A stretch of DNA of 64,000 nt from CALMEC01 sp964434425 (GCA_964434425.1 CAYSVH010000008.1:47227-111226), one strand, 5' to 3'. Shown: positions 40,952-50,467, counted from the first letter of the stretch. The notes: generated from the letters alone by a model not told the origin. Translations and numbers: made by a program.

Positions 40952-41131
40952 ATGGCAGTGCCCAAGCGCAAGACCTCCCGCCAGCGGCGAGACACCCGTC
41001 GGGCGACGCATTCCATCAGTGCCGAGCGCCTGGGCAAGTGCCCGCGCTGCTCCAGCCCGGTCCGTCCGCACCACGCGTGCGTCGTGTGCGGCCACTACCG
41101 CGGCCGCGTCGTGATCGACGTCGAGTCTTAG
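40952..41131 (+). CDS. rpmF: 50S ribosomal protein L32
   Basis: A 59-residue ribosomal protein. Begins AVPKRKTSRQRRDTRRATH, and the zinc ribbon has two Cys pairs (CPRC and CVVC). GAAGGA precedes the ATG, and a TAGCAT -10 hexamer lies at about 40908. The stop TAG is followed by a short palindrome that resembles fused family A ends. Upstream of plsX, the classical DUF177-rpmF-plsX order. Confidence 0.96.
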   Translation: MAVPKRKTSRQRRDTRRATHSISAERLGKCPRCSSPVRPHHACVVCGHYRGRVVIDVES

Positions 41132-41148
41132 TGCCCCACGCGGGACAC
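41129..41148. repeat. Mini-palindrome resembling fused family A ends
   Basis: TAGTGCCCC followed by ACGCGGGACAC joins a near-copy of the left end of family A (TAGTGTCCC) to its right end (ACGCGGGACAC). It starts at the rpmF stop codon. It may be a deletion relic or simply a small hairpin. Confidence 0.4.
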
Positions 41149-41179
41149 GCTTTCATCGACAACACACCGTGCAGGTCAC

Positions 41180-42280
41180 ATGACGGTTGATCCGCTGGTC
41201 GACGACGCGCAGCCGTCTCTGACGGAGCCCTACGAGCTCAAGACGGTCGTCATCGACGGCATGGGGGGCGATCACGCCCCGATCGAGCCCGTGCGCGCCG
41301 CCGTGATGGGCGCCCGTAGCGGCATCCGCATCATCCTCGTGGGGGACCGGGGATCCCTCCGGCATGAGCTGGCGAATCAGGGGATCCCCGCCGACCTTCC
41401 CGGTCTCGAGATCGTGCACGCGTCGGACGTCGTGCACTCACACGAGGACGGCGCCAAGGCGGTTCGCGGGAAGCCGGACTCGTCACTGGTGGTGGCCACC
41501 CGCCTGGTGGCGGAGGGGCGCGCGCAGGCGATCATCTCGCCGGGCAACACCGGCGCGACACTGGCCGCCGCCACGCTCCACCTGAGGCGGCTGCCCGGCG
41601 TCATCCGGCCGGGTATCGCAGCGGTCCTCCCCAGCGCGCGCGGGCCGGTCGTGCTGTGCGACGCGGGTGCCAACGCCGAGAGCAAGCCGGAGTATCTCGT
41701 CCAGTTCGCCCTGATGGCCCGCCTGCTCGCCCGCGACGTGCTCCGGATCCCCGAGCCGCGCGTGGGTCTCCTCTCCATCGGGGAGGAGGAGGGCAAGGGG
41801 ACCGAGCTGGTCCAGTCGGTCTACGAGGCGCTCCAGGGGACCGAGGGCTTCGTCGGGAACGTCGAGGGACGGGACATCCCGCAGGGCAACGTGGACGTGG
41901 TCGTCACCGACGGCTTCACGGGGAATGTCGCGCTGAAGCTTTACGAGGGTGCGGGTTCGGTCATCTTCCGCGAGGTGCGGGCCGCACTCAACGACGGTGT
42001 GCGCGGCCGTGTCGGGGGCATGGTCGCCCGTCCGGCACTGCTCGCACTGCGCGACAAGTTCAACGCCGATACGTACGGGGGTGCGTACCTCCTGGGCGTG
42101 CGCGGGCTCGTCGTCATCACCCATGGAAACGCCCCGGGAGAGGCCATCTTCAACGCCGTCGTGATGGCCGGACGCGGAATCGACGAGGGTCTGGTGGCCC
42201 GCGTCGAGGCGGGGCTGCACGACGGTGCGCACGGTGGAATCCTCAGCCGGATCCTTCCGCATCGCTTCAAGGACCGCTAG
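41180..42280 (+). CDS. plsX: Phosphate acyltransferase PlsX
   Basis: Makes acyl-phosphate from acyl-ACP for phospholipid synthesis. It has 366 residues with a soluble Rossmann-like fold. IDGMGGDHAP opens the domain; SPGNTGATLAAATL, LCDAGANAESKPEYL and DGFTGNVALKLYEG are family signatures. An N-terminal extension of about 20 residues precedes it. acpP and the rest of the fatty-acid-linked block follow. Confidence 0.95.
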   Translation: MTVDPLVDDAQPSLTEPYELKTVVIDGMGGDHAPIEPVRAAVMGARSGIRIILVGDRGSLRHELANQGIPADLPGLEIVHASDVVHSHEDGAKAVRGKPDSSLVVATRLVAEGRAQAIISPGNTGATLAAATLHLRRLPGVIRPGIAAVLPSARGPVVLCDAGANAESKPEYLVQFALMARLLARDVLRIPEPRVGLLSIGEEEGKGTELVQSVYEALQGTEGFVGNVEGRDIPQGNVDVVVTDGFTGNVALKLYEGAGSVIFREVRAALNDGVRGRVGGMVARPALLALRDKFNADTYGGAYLLGVRGLVVITHGNAPGEAIFNAVVMAGRGIDEGLVARVEAGLHDGAHGGILSRILPHRFKDR

Positions 42281-42402
42281 GAGCGGGTTCTTCGTGCGTT
42301 GGACCCCGGGTTACCGTCGTTGTCACCGGTCGGTCACGTCCGGCGCCCTTGCTAGCGTGCCTCGCCAGTCAGCAAAGCAATCCCATCGCTGAAGGGAGTT
42401 CA

Positions 42403-42648
42403 GTGGATCGCGATCAAGCGTTCGAGCAGGTCAAAGAGATCATCGTCGAGCAACTCGGTGTCGGAGCCGACGACGTCAAGGTGGAGGCCTCGTTTCAGGA
42501 GGACCTCAACGCGGATTCGCTGGACCTCGTTGAGCTCATCATGAGCATGGAGGACAAGTTCGGGGTGAAGATCCCGGACGAGGACGCCGAGAAGATCCTC
42601 ACGGTGGGCAACGCGGTCGACTACGTCGTCGCGAACGCCGGTTCCTGA
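42403..42648 (+). CDS. acpP: Acyl carrier protein
   Basis: An 81-residue acidic helical carrier. The phosphopantetheine Ser lies in NADSLDLVELIM (about residue 41). GTG start with GAAGGGAGTT ahead. A TAGCGT -10-like hexamer about 50 bases upstream gives acpP its own promoter with a leader. Confidence 0.95.
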   Translation: MDRDQAFEQVKEIIVEQLGVGADDVKVEASFQEDLNADSLDLVELIMSMEDKFGVKIPDEDAEKILTVGNAVDYVVANAGS

Positions 42649-42668
42649 CCGATCGCTCGCCCACGGGG

Positions 42669-43352
42669 TTGATCATCTCGCCCATCGGCCTCGCCGAACT
42701 CTCAGCCCGGCTGACCGACGACAGACGGGCCGAGACCCTCGCGCACCGTTCGTGGGCACCATCGCGCGAGAGCAGCTACGAGCGCCTGGAGTTCCTCGGT
42801 GACACCGTGCTCAGCCTCGTAATCACGCAGGAGCTCCTCCGGCGTCATCCGCAGGCCAGTGAGGGTGATCTCGCGTGGATGCGACAGCAGATCGTCGGGC
42901 GCGAGCCCTGTGCCCGTGTGGCGCAGGATCTCGGCCTGCCCGAGACATTCGTGGCCGCCTCACCACGTCGCCTGCGCGCGACGGCCGAGGAGATGTCCCG
43001 CCAGACGAGCGTCCGGGCGGCGCTCATCGAGTCGCTGATCGGCGCCTGCTGGCAGGACATCGGGGTCGTCGAGACCGAGGAGGCGGTCCTCGCCGCGTTC
43101 GCACCCGTCATCGACGAGGCGAGGCTCGGCAAGCGCGACTCGAAGACGGCACTCCAGGAGGCGGCTGCGCGTGACCGTCTCGACGTGCGCTACGAGCTCG
43201 TCGGCCGCGAGGGGCCGCCGCACGCCCGCGTCTTCTCCACCCGCGTCCTCGTCGGCGGGGTGCCGTCGGGTGAGGGGACGGGGAGTTCCAAGCAGGCGTC
43301 TGAGCAGGCCGCCGCGGCGGCGGCGCTGGAGCGACGTCCGGAGACCACGTGA
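42669..43352 (+). CDS. rnc: Ribonuclease III
   Basis: Double-strand-specific RNase for rRNA processing and mRNA control. It has 227 residues. Signature ESSYERLEFLGDTVLSLV (catalytic Glu and Asp) near residues 35-52; the second acidic site is in ALIESLIGACWQDIG. The dsRNA-binding domain spans about residues 155-225 (DSKTALQEAAARDRL...GSSKQASEQAAAAAAL). TTG start 20 bases after acpP. Given the long palindromes in this genome, it is an obvious candidate for processing their transcripts. Confidence 0.94.
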   Translation: MIISPIGLAELSARLTDDRRAETLAHRSWAPSRESSYERLEFLGDTVLSLVITQELLRRHPQASEGDLAWMRQQIVGREPCARVAQDLGLPETFVAASPRRLRATAEEMSRQTSVRAALIESLIGACWQDIGVVETEEAVLAAFAPVIDEARLGKRDSKTALQEAAARDRLDVRYELVGREGPPHARVFSTRVLVGGVPSGEGTGSSKQASEQAAAAAALERRPETT

Positions 43353-43403
43353 CCGCCGCCCGGGCGCGCGGTTGATCTGCCATCTGCCACACGAGGTGAT
43401 GTC

Positions 43404-46400
43404 GTGCTGAAGCGCATCTCGATCCGCGGGTTCAAGTCGTTCGCCGAACCGGTCACCCTCGACCTGGGGCCCGGGGTGAACGTCATCGTCGGGCCGAACG
43501 GCTCGGGCAAGAGCAATCTGGCCGAGGCCATCGTGTGGGCACTGGGCGAGCAGCGGGCCGGACGACTCCGTGCCCCGGGGATGCAGGACGTCCTGTACCA
43601 GGGCACCCCGTCGCGCCCGGGTGCCGGATTCGCCGAGGTCGCGCTGCACTTCGACGCCGCCGAGAACGGACCCGAGATCGAGGTCGGTCGCCAGCTGACG
43701 CGCGCCGGGGACGCCACGTACCGGCTGGGGGCCACGGCATGCCGTCTGCTCGACGTCCAGGAGGTGCTCGCGGTGCGCGGCCTGGGCGGTGAGGCCCTCG
43801 CGGTCATCCGGCAGGGGCAGGTCGAGGCCATCGCCACCAGCAAGCCCGCCGCACGGCGGGCCATGCTCGACGAGGCGGCGGGCGTCGGCGTCGCCAAGCG
43901 TCGTCGTCGGCGTGCCGAGCAGAAGCTCGCCCGGGTGGCCGACAAACTGGACCGGGCGCGCGACCTCGCCACCGAACTCCACAGCCGTGCGAAGGCGCTC
44001 GAGCGCCAGGCGCGTGCCGCCGAACGGGCCGCCGCCATCGAGGCCGAGATCGCCGAGCTTCGCGAGCACGAGCGCATCGGGCGGGCCGTCGCCGCGGCCG
44101 CCGGCCGCCGGGCCGCCGGTGAGGCCCTCGGCGGCGCCCGGGAACGTCTGCGCGCAGCCGAGTCCGAGCGTGACGCGTGCCGGCAGACGCGCGACGAGGA
44201 GGTTCGCCGCCGCGACACCGTCGGGAGCGCCCTCGAGGTCGCCGACACGCGCGCCGAGCGGCTTCGGTCCGCCGCGGACCGGGTGGCGGGACGCGCCGAG
44301 CTGGCACGCGACCGCGTCGCCGAGCTCGAGTCACGGCAGGAGCGCCTCGGCCGGGCGAAGGCCGCGGCCGCGCGCCGTCTGGAGGAACTGGCGGTGTCCG
44401 AATCCGCCGTGCAGGTCGAGATCGACGAGGCGTCGGGTCGCGTACGCCAGGCACAGGAGACATTGCACGAGCGGGAGTCCGCGGCCGCATCCACGCGTGC
44501 GGCGGAGATCGAGGCGGCCGAGGGTGTGCGGCGGTTCGGCGCCGAGCTCGCATCGGCCGAGGGTGCGGTCGCTGACGCCGGTCGACGTGTGACCCGCGCC
44601 GACGAGGCCGTTCAGAGAGCGGAGGAGGAGCTGGCGCGACTGGAGGGGCCGGACGCCGACGGCATCGCGCGCTCCGAGCGACGCACCGACATCGCCGCCC
44701 GGCGGGCGGAGCGTGACGCGGCACTGGTCCAGGCCGCGCAGGGCGGGTGGGAGACGGCCGGCCAGGCACTCCGTGACGCGGAGCAGCGCCTTCGCGACGC
44801 CCAGACCCGCGCGCGTCGCCTGGCTCCGGACGAGGACGAGGCCGCCCGCGCCGCGCGACTGGGTGACGGAGTCGAGGCGGCCGAGGGCATGGAACAGGCC
44901 GTGGCGGCCGCACTCGGCGTCTACGCCGACGCGGTGATCGCCGACGACCTTGCGGACGCGACGCGACGCGTGCGCGACGGTGCTCACGCCGCCATCTCGC
45001 CCGGTCCGGCCGCGGACACCCCGCCGGCGCCCGGTGCGACTCCGGTTGCCGGTCTGATCACCGCCTGCCCGGACACGACCGCGCCGCTGCTCGAGCGTGT
45101 CCTCGCGGGCTGCTGGCTCGTCGACGACTTCGCGGCGATTCCCCACGGTGCCACCGGTGTCTTCGTCACGCGTGACGGTCTCGCCTGCGTTGCCGGTCTG
45201 GGCGCCGTGACCCTGCCGGAGGGGGCATGGGCCCGGCGTGCGCTTCACCGGCGAGCGCTCCGCGAGATCACCCGCATCGAGGATGAGATCACGCGTCTCT
45301 CGCGGGACGTGGCCGCTGCGGATTCCGTTCGCGCCCGGGCACGTGCACGCTCCGCGGCCACCGCGCGGAACGCCGAGCGCGTGGCGCGTGACCTGTCGAG
45401 TCTCCGCAGCCGTGCCGCCCACGTGGCCGAGCGTCGGCAGGCCCTCGAGCTCGACCGCACCGAATCCGCGCGGTTCGCGGCTGACGCCCGCCGGGCCGGG
45501 CAGGAGGCGGCGGCGCGGGTCACCGAGCTCCGTGGCGAGCTCGAGCGGGCGCAGACGGCGCTGAGCGACGCACGCCGCATGTCGGGCGACAGCGACGCGG
45601 AGCTGGACGGGCTTCGCGCGGGGTTGCGCGAGGCGCGTGCGGCCGCGAGCGCGGCCGATGCACGCGCCGGCGAGATCCAGGCCGCCGCGGCCGCCGCGCG
45701 GGCCCTGCTCGGAAGCACGGACATCCTGCCCGCGCAGCTGCGTCTGGTGAGCCGGGCGGCGGCGAGCGTCACGGATCTGTCGGAGGTCCTCGCACCCGCC
45801 TGCCGGGTCGCGACCGAGGCACTGTCCGCCGTGCGCGCGGACTTCCGCTCTGCCGAGGCGCGACTGGCCGACGCCCACCGGGCGGTCGAACGCGCCGAGC
45901 AGACGGCCGGCGAGGTCAGCGGCGAGGTCCAGCGGGCGGAGGTCGAGGCCCGGGTCGCCGACGAGCGGGCGGTTGAGGCGGGGCCGGTGCCCGACGTCGT
46001 CCCCGAGGACCTCGACGATCCGGCCGTCATCACCGAGAGGTGCACCGAACTCGAGCGCAAGCGCCTCAACATCGGTGCCGTCAACGAGCTCGCGTCGGTG
46101 GAGCGCGACGAGCTGGCGGAGCGCGAGACGGCGCTCGTCGCCCAGATCACCGACCTGCAGGCGAGCCATGCGAGCCTCTCCGAGCACCTGGGCGAGCTGG
46201 ACTCGGCCGTGGACGAGGGCTTCGAGGCCATTTTCACGTCGGTCTCGGAACGCTTCGGTGAAGTCGTCGGCCTCCTGTTCCCGGGCGGAACCGGTCGCCT
46301 GCGCCTGGTCGAGCCGGACGAGGAGGGAGGGGAGCACGGCGTCGAGGTCGAGGTCATCCCGGCCAATAAACGCGCCCGCGCCATGTCGCTCATGTCCGGC

Positions 46401-46727
46401 GGGGAGCGGTCACTCATCGCCATGTCGTTCCTGCTGTCGCTGGCCATGGCCCGGCCCGCGCCGTTCTACCTCCTGGACGAGGTCGAGGCGGCCCTCGACG
46501 ACGCCAACCTCCGCCGCTTCCTGGGTGTGCTGCGCAAGCTCGCCGGCGAGACCCAGTTCCTGGTCATCACCCACCAGCAGCCGACCGTCGAGATCGCCGA
46601 TACGCTGTTCGGCGTGACCATGGGCGGCAACGGCGTCTCACAGATCCTCTCCCGGCGTCTCTCGCAGTCCGTCGAGGGTCCGGCGCGCCCGTATGTCCGC
46701 CGCAAACTACGTCTGGTGGGCTCGTGA
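43404..46727 (+). CDS. smc: Chromosome segregation ATPase SMC
   Basis: Condensin ATPase, 1107 residues, a little shorter than the usual 1180 or so. Head motifs: Walker A VGPNGSGKSN (about residues 29-38), Q-loop region VIRQGQVEAI, signature LMSGGERSLIAM (canonical LSGGE reads MSGGE) and Walker B FYLLDEVEAALDD. Two long Ala/Arg/Glu-rich coiled coils flank a hinge near residues 480-590. GTG start. No mutM (fpg) lies between rnc and smc, unlike many actinobacteria. Overlaps ftsY. Confidence 0.95.
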   Translation: MLKRISIRGFKSFAEPVTLDLGPGVNVIVGPNGSGKSNLAEAIVWALGEQRAGRLRAPGMQDVLYQGTPSRPGAGFAEVALHFDAAENGPEIEVGRQLTRAGDATYRLGATACRLLDVQEVLAVRGLGGEALAVIRQGQVEAIATSKPAARRAMLDEAAGVGVAKRRRRRAEQKLARVADKLDRARDLATELHSRAKALERQARAAERAAAIEAEIAELREHERIGRAVAAAAGRRAAGEALGGARERLRAAESERDACRQTRDEEVRRRDTVGSALEVADTRAERLRSAADRVAGRAELARDRVAELESRQERLGRAKAAAARRLEELAVSESAVQVEIDEASGRVRQAQETLHERESAAASTRAAEIEAAEGVRRFGAELASAEGAVADAGRRVTRADEAVQRAEEELARLEGPDADGIARSERRTDIAARRAERDAALVQAAQGGWETAGQALRDAEQRLRDAQTRARRLAPDEDEAARAARLGDGVEAAEGMEQAVAAALGVYADAVIADDLADATRRVRDGAHAAISPGPAADTPPAPGATPVAGLITACPDTTAPLLERVLAGCWLVDDFAAIPHGATGVFVTRDGLACVAGLGAVTLPEGAWARRALHRRALREITRIEDEITRLSRDVAAADSVRARARARSAATARNAERVARDLSSLRSRAAHVAERRQALELDRTESARFAADARRAGQEAAARVTELRGELERAQTALSDARRMSGDSDAELDGLRAGLREARAAASAADARAGEIQAAAAAARALLGSTDILPAQLRLVSRAAASVTDLSEVLAPACRVATEALSAVRADFRSAEARLADAHRAVERAEQTAGEVSGEVQRAEVEARVADERAVEAGPVPDVVPEDLDDPAVITERCTELERKRLNIGAVNELASVERDELAERETALVAQITDLQASHASLSEHLGELDSAVDEGFEAIFTSVSERFGEVVGLLFPGGTGRLRLVEPDEEGGEHGVEVEVIPANKRARAMSLMSGGERSLIAMSFLLSLAMARPAPFYLLDEVEAALDDANLRRFLGVLRKLAGETQFLVITHQQPTVEIADTLFGVTMGGNGVSQILSRRLSQSVEGPARPYVRRKLRLVGS

Positions 46728-47719
46728 GCGATGATCTGAAGCCATGGGCGGAGCTGTTCCAGCTCCCGTATGACGAGCCCGAAGTGGAGGACGTGCCCCA
46801 GGAGAAGGGCGGGCTCTTCCGGCGGCTGCGCGCGAAGATGAGCGGTCCGCGCCAGGCGATCTCCCCGCAGCTCGCCGCCATCTATGCACCGAAGCTCGTC
46901 GACGAGGACACGTGGGCGGACCTCGAGGACGCGCTCATCCTGGCCGACTGCGGTATCGACGCCACCGAGGACCTCGTCGACGCGATGCGCACGGCCACGC
47001 GTGAGGGGCGCATCACCGGCGGCAACGAGCTGGCGAGCGAGCTGTGGAAGGAGGTCGGGCGCAGGATGGCCCCCGAACCCCCGCGCATCCCGCTCTCGGG
47101 CGATCCCACCGTCATCCTCGTCGTCGGCGTGAACGGGACGGGCAAGACGACCACCATCGGAAAGCTGGCCCATCGGCTCGCCTCCCTCGGGCAGAAGGTG
47201 GTCATCGGCGCCGCCGACACGTTTCGTGCCGCCGCCATCGACCAGCTGGAGATCTGGGCGGATCGCTCGGGTGCACAGCTCATCCGGCAGGAGCCCGGTG
47301 CCGATCCCGGCGCGGTCACCTACGATGCGATCGCCGCCGGACGCTCGCGTGGCGCGGACGTCGTGATCATCGACACGGCGGGCCGCCTGCAGACGCAGCG
47401 GAACCTGATGGACGAGCTCCGGAAGGTCGCGTCGGTCGCCGGCAAACTCGACCCCGCGGCCCCGCACGAGACGCTCCTCGTGCTCGACTCCACCACGGGG
47501 CAGAACGGCATCAGCCAGGCCAAGCTCTTCAACGAGGCGGCGCCGCTCACCGGCGTCGTGCTGACCAAGCTGGACGGCATCGCGAAGGGCGGAATCGTGC
47601 TCTCGATCCGCAGTCAGCTCGGTCTCCCCGTCAAGCTCGTCGGGGTGGGCGAGGGCATCGACGATCTCCAGCCGTTCGACGCCGACTCGTTCGCGCGGGC
47701 CATCTTTGCCCCGGAATGA
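46724..47719 (+). CDS. ftsY: Signal recognition particle receptor FtsY
   Basis: GTPase receptor that docks SRP-ribosome complexes at the membrane. It has 331 residues. The NG domain is complete: GVNGTGKTTTIGKLA (about 133-147), DTFRAAAIDQLE, DTAGRLQ, TKLDGIAKGG. The acidic A-domain is reduced to about 30 residues. GTG start overlapping the smc stop. Confidence 0.95.
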   Translation: MSDDLKPWAELFQLPYDEPEVEDVPQEKGGLFRRLRAKMSGPRQAISPQLAAIYAPKLVDEDTWADLEDALILADCGIDATEDLVDAMRTATREGRITGGNELASELWKEVGRRMAPEPPRIPLSGDPTVILVVGVNGTGKTTTIGKLAHRLASLGQKVVIGAADTFRAAAIDQLEIWADRSGAQLIRQEPGADPGAVTYDAIAAGRSRGADVVIIDTAGRLQTQRNLMDELRKVASVAGKLDPAAPHETLLVLDSTTGQNGISQAKLFNEAAPLTGVVLTKLDGIAKGGIVLSIRSQLGLPVKLVGVGEGIDDLQPFDADSFARAIFAPE

Positions 47720-47814
47720 CAGTGCCGGGTTCTCTCCACGGGACACCCGAGTCGGTGGCGACGCCGTGGGACGACGCGTTCTGCGGCCGGTAACGGTAGA
47801 ATCCCCGGTCGCAC

Positions 47815-49152
47815 ATGTTTGACGCCCTCTCCGACAAGCTCCAGAACGTCTTCAGCGGCCTTCGCGGTCGCGGCAAGCTCAGCTCGCAGGACATCGACCG
47901 CGCCATGCGCGCCATCCGCATGTCATTGCTCGAGGCCGACGTCAGCTTGCCCGTCGTCAAGCAGCTGACCGACGCCATCAAGGTGCGGGCCACCGGCACC
48001 GAGGTGACCCAGTCGCTCACGCCGGACCAGCAGGTCGTCAAGATCGTCAATGAGGAGCTCGCCGCCCTCATGGGGGGTACCGCGGCCCGACTGCCGATGG
48101 CGTCGAAGCCGCCGACCATCATCCTCATGGCGGGCCTCCAGGGATCGGGCAAGACGACCTTCTGCGCGAAGCTCGCGCACGAGATGCGAAGCCAGGGGCG
48201 TGCCCCGCTCATGGTCGCCTGCGACCTGCAGCGACCGGCCGCCATGGATCAGCTCGAGGTGCTGGGCCGGCAGATCGACGTCCCGGTCCACCGCCAGGAC
48301 TCCCAGGATCCCGTCGCCGTGGCGACCGCGGGGGTCCGAGAGGCCCGCCGTCTCGCACGCGACGTGGTCATCATCGACACCGCCGGCCGCCTCACGGTCG
48401 ACGCGGAGATGATGGACCAGCTGATCGCGGTCAAGGGCGCCGTCCAGCCGACCGGTGTCGTCCTCGTGCTCGACGCGATGACCGGTCAGAGCGCGGTCGA
48501 GGTTGCTCAGGCATTCAAGGAGGCCGTCGACTTCGACGGTGTCGTCCTCACGAAGCTCGACGGTGACGCCCGTGGTGGTGCCGCGCTCTCCATCCGCGCG
48601 GTCACCGGGAAGCCGATCCTGTACGTCGGTACCGGCGAGAAGGTGGGCGCGCTCGAGACCTTCCATCCGGATCGGATGGCTCAGCGCATCCTCGGCATGG
48701 GTGACGTGCTCACGCTCATCGACCAGGCCGAGAAGAACGTCGACCACGAGGTCGCCGAGAACCTGCACAAGCGCCTCAAGAGCGGTGGAGCCTTCACGCT
48801 CGACGACATGCTCGAGCAGATGCGGCAGATCCGGAAGATGGGGCCGCTCAGCGGCATTTTGGGCATGATCCCGGGGCTCTCGCAGATGAAGAAGCTCAAG
48901 GACGCCGAGATCGACGAGAGCCACCTGGGGCGTGTCGAGGCGATCATCCTGAGCATGACACCCGCCGAGAGGCGTAAACCCGAGATCATCAACGGAAGCC
49001 GACGCAAGCGCATCGCGCAGGGCAGCGGCACCAGTGTTCAGGAGATCAACCGGCTTCTGGCACAGTTCAAGCAGATGCAGAAGATGATGAAGTCGTTCGG
49101 CAAAGGCGGCCGCGGTATGCCGTCGATGTCGTCCATGTTCGGCGGTATGTAA
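47815..49152 (+). CDS. ffh: Signal recognition particle protein Ffh
   Basis: SRP54 GTPase, 445 residues. N domain, then G motifs LQGSGKTTFCAKLA (about 106-119), DLQRPAAMDQL, DTAGRLTVD and TKLDGDARGGAAL. The Met-rich M domain ends QMQKMMKSFGKGGRGMPSM. Separate promoter likely: TAGAAT twelve bases before the ATG. No 4.5S RNA gene is seen nearby. rpsP follows 17 bases after the stop. Confidence 0.96.
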   Translation: MFDALSDKLQNVFSGLRGRGKLSSQDIDRAMRAIRMSLLEADVSLPVVKQLTDAIKVRATGTEVTQSLTPDQQVVKIVNEELAALMGGTAARLPMASKPPTIILMAGLQGSGKTTFCAKLAHEMRSQGRAPLMVACDLQRPAAMDQLEVLGRQIDVPVHRQDSQDPVAVATAGVREARRLARDVVIIDTAGRLTVDAEMMDQLIAVKGAVQPTGVVLVLDAMTGQSAVEVAQAFKEAVDFDGVVLTKLDGDARGGAALSIRAVTGKPILYVGTGEKVGALETFHPDRMAQRILGMGDVLTLIDQAEKNVDHEVAENLHKRLKSGGAFTLDDMLEQMRQIRKMGPLSGILGMIPGLSQMKKLKDAEIDESHLGRVEAIILSMTPAERRKPEIINGSRRKRIAQGSGTSVQEINRLLAQFKQMQKMMKSFGKGGRGMPSMSSMFGGM

Positions 49153-49169
49153 CCCAACGTAGGAGCATT

Positions 49170-49430
49170 GTGGTCAAGATTCGCCTCGCCCGTGTGGGCA
49201 GCAAGAAGAACGCGATCTACCGAGTGGTGGTCGCGGATGCGCGGTCCCCGCGCGACGGTCGCAACATCGAGACGATCGGGCGCTACAACCCGCAGCTCGA
49301 GCCGTCCCTCGTCGACATCGACCTCGAGAAGGCGAACGCCTGGATCACCAAGGGTGCTCAGCCGACCGGTGCGGTCGTCAAGCTCCTGAAGATCGCCGAG
49401 GCTGACGCCGCGAAGGCGGCGGCGGCCTGA
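49170..49430 (+). CDS. rpsP: 30S ribosomal protein S16
   Basis: An 86-residue ribosomal protein. Begins VKIRLARVGSKKNAIYRVVV, continues with IETIGRYNPQLEP and an Ala-rich C-terminus. GTG start after TAGGAGC. It opens the rpsP-khpA-rimM-trmD-rplS block. Confidence 0.96.
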   Translation: MVKIRLARVGSKKNAIYRVVVADARSPRDGRNIETIGRYNPQLEPSLVDIDLEKANAWITKGAQPTGAVVKLLKIAEADAAKAAAA

Positions 49431-49432
49431 TC

Positions 49433-49681
49433 GTGGACGACCGTGCGGCCATCTCCGCGATGGTGACGCAGATCGCACGCGGCCTCGTCGACACGCCGGA
49501 CCAGGTGAGCGTCGCCGACCGTGAGGATCGCGACCGCATCGTCTTCGAGCTGACGGTGGCCGAGGACGAACGCGGCCAGGTCATCGGTCGCGGCGGACGG
49601 GTGGCGCACGCATTGCGTTCGGTCACACAGGCCGCGGGGCGCGCTCGGGGTGTCCGGGCGACCCTCGACATCGTCGACTGA
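49433..49681 (+). CDS. khpA: KH-domain RNA-binding protein KhpA
   Basis: An 82-residue single KH-domain protein that binds RNA, usually with KhpB. The GXXG loop is GRGG in GQVIGRGGRVAHALRSV. The GTG lies two bases after the rpsP stop, the conserved position. Confidence 0.92.
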   Translation: MDDRAAISAMVTQIARGLVDTPDQVSVADREDRDRIVFELTVAEDERGQVIGRGGRVAHALRSVTQAAGRARGVRATLDIVD

Positions 49682-49690
49682 CGCACGCCG

Positions 49691-49806
49691 TGCCGACCCG
49701 GTCCGGGGCGGGTACGGTCGCGGCCCGATGAGCGTGATGGACGGTTCGTGGCGAGGTGTCCGGGCGGCGAGGGGTTTTCGACGCCGCCGATCGGACCGGT
49801 CGGCGC
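49691..49806. repeat. Inverted repeat between khpA and rimM
   Basis: TGCCGACCCGGTCCGG near the khpA stop and TCGGACCGGTCGGCGC form an imperfect inverted repeat (about 13 matching bases, one bulge) about 116 bases end to end. Much weaker than family A. Confidence 0.35.
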
Positions 49807-49858
49807 ATGGCGCCTCCACCCGGTCACGGACACGGCGGAGGGGTGCGAGGTGACGCAG

Positions 49859-50377
49859 ATGGACGACACGGTCATCGTGGGAACGATCGGCAAGCCGCAC
49901 GGTATCCGCGGCGAGCTGCGGGCCTATCCGACGGGGCCGACGCTCGACTCGCTCGCGCGCGGCGCGCGCGTCATGCTGACAGCACCCGCGGGTGAACGGG
50001 TACTCACGATCGAGGCGCTCCGCGACGCCGGATCCCATCGGCTGATCCGATTCCGGGAGATCACCGACCGCGACGGTGCGGCGGCCGTGGTGGGGGCGAC
50101 GCTCGTCGTCGATGCCGTCGATCTGGCGGATCTGGGCGATGACGACGAGTACTACGTCCGGGACCTCATCGGGTGCCGCGTGATCGACGAGGACGACACG
50201 CCGATCGGCACGGTGCGCGAGGTCCACGACGGTGCGGCCAACCCCGCCGTCGAGGTCGATCTCGCCGGTGGCGAATCGCTGCTCCTCCCGTTCACCCACG
50301 ATGCGGTGGCGAACGTCGATCTGGGCGGCCGCCGGCTGATCGTGCGGCGAGGCCTGCTCGGTGGCGGGGATATCTGA
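49859..50377 (+). CDS. rimM: Ribosome maturation factor RimM
   Basis: Helps assemble the 30S head domain. It has 172 residues. The N-terminal barrel starts VIVGTIGKPHGIRGELRAYP, and the PRC-barrel half contains EYYVRDLIGCRV and LLPFTHDAVANVDL. The ATG is preceded by GAGG at eight bases; an in-frame GTG three codons earlier is the alternative. A hairpin begins immediately after the TGA. Confidence 0.93.
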   Translation: MDDTVIVGTIGKPHGIRGELRAYPTGPTLDSLARGARVMLTAPAGERVLTIEALRDAGSHRLIRFREITDRDGAAAVVGATLVVDAVDLADLGDDDEYYVRDLIGCRVIDEDDTPIGTVREVHDGAANPAVEVDLAGGESLLLPFTHDAVANVDLGGRRLIVRRGLLGGGDI

Positions 50378-50399
50378 GATGGCGGGATCCTCCGCCATC
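50378..50399 (+). terminator. Hairpin abutting the rimM stop
   Basis: GATGGCGG pairs perfectly with CCGCCATC around a 6-nt loop. It begins on the base after the TGA, between rimM and trmD. It may attenuate rather than end the transcript. Confidence 0.45.
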
Positions 50400-50467
50400 G
50401 CACCGGAGGTCCCGCGGACGTCGACGGCGACCGCGGTCACCGACATCGCCGCCGGAAGGGGCTGCGC

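Noticed and set aside
44331..46337. 668-residue open frame on the minus strand
   Set aside because: Antisense shadow of smc, whose motifs are intact.
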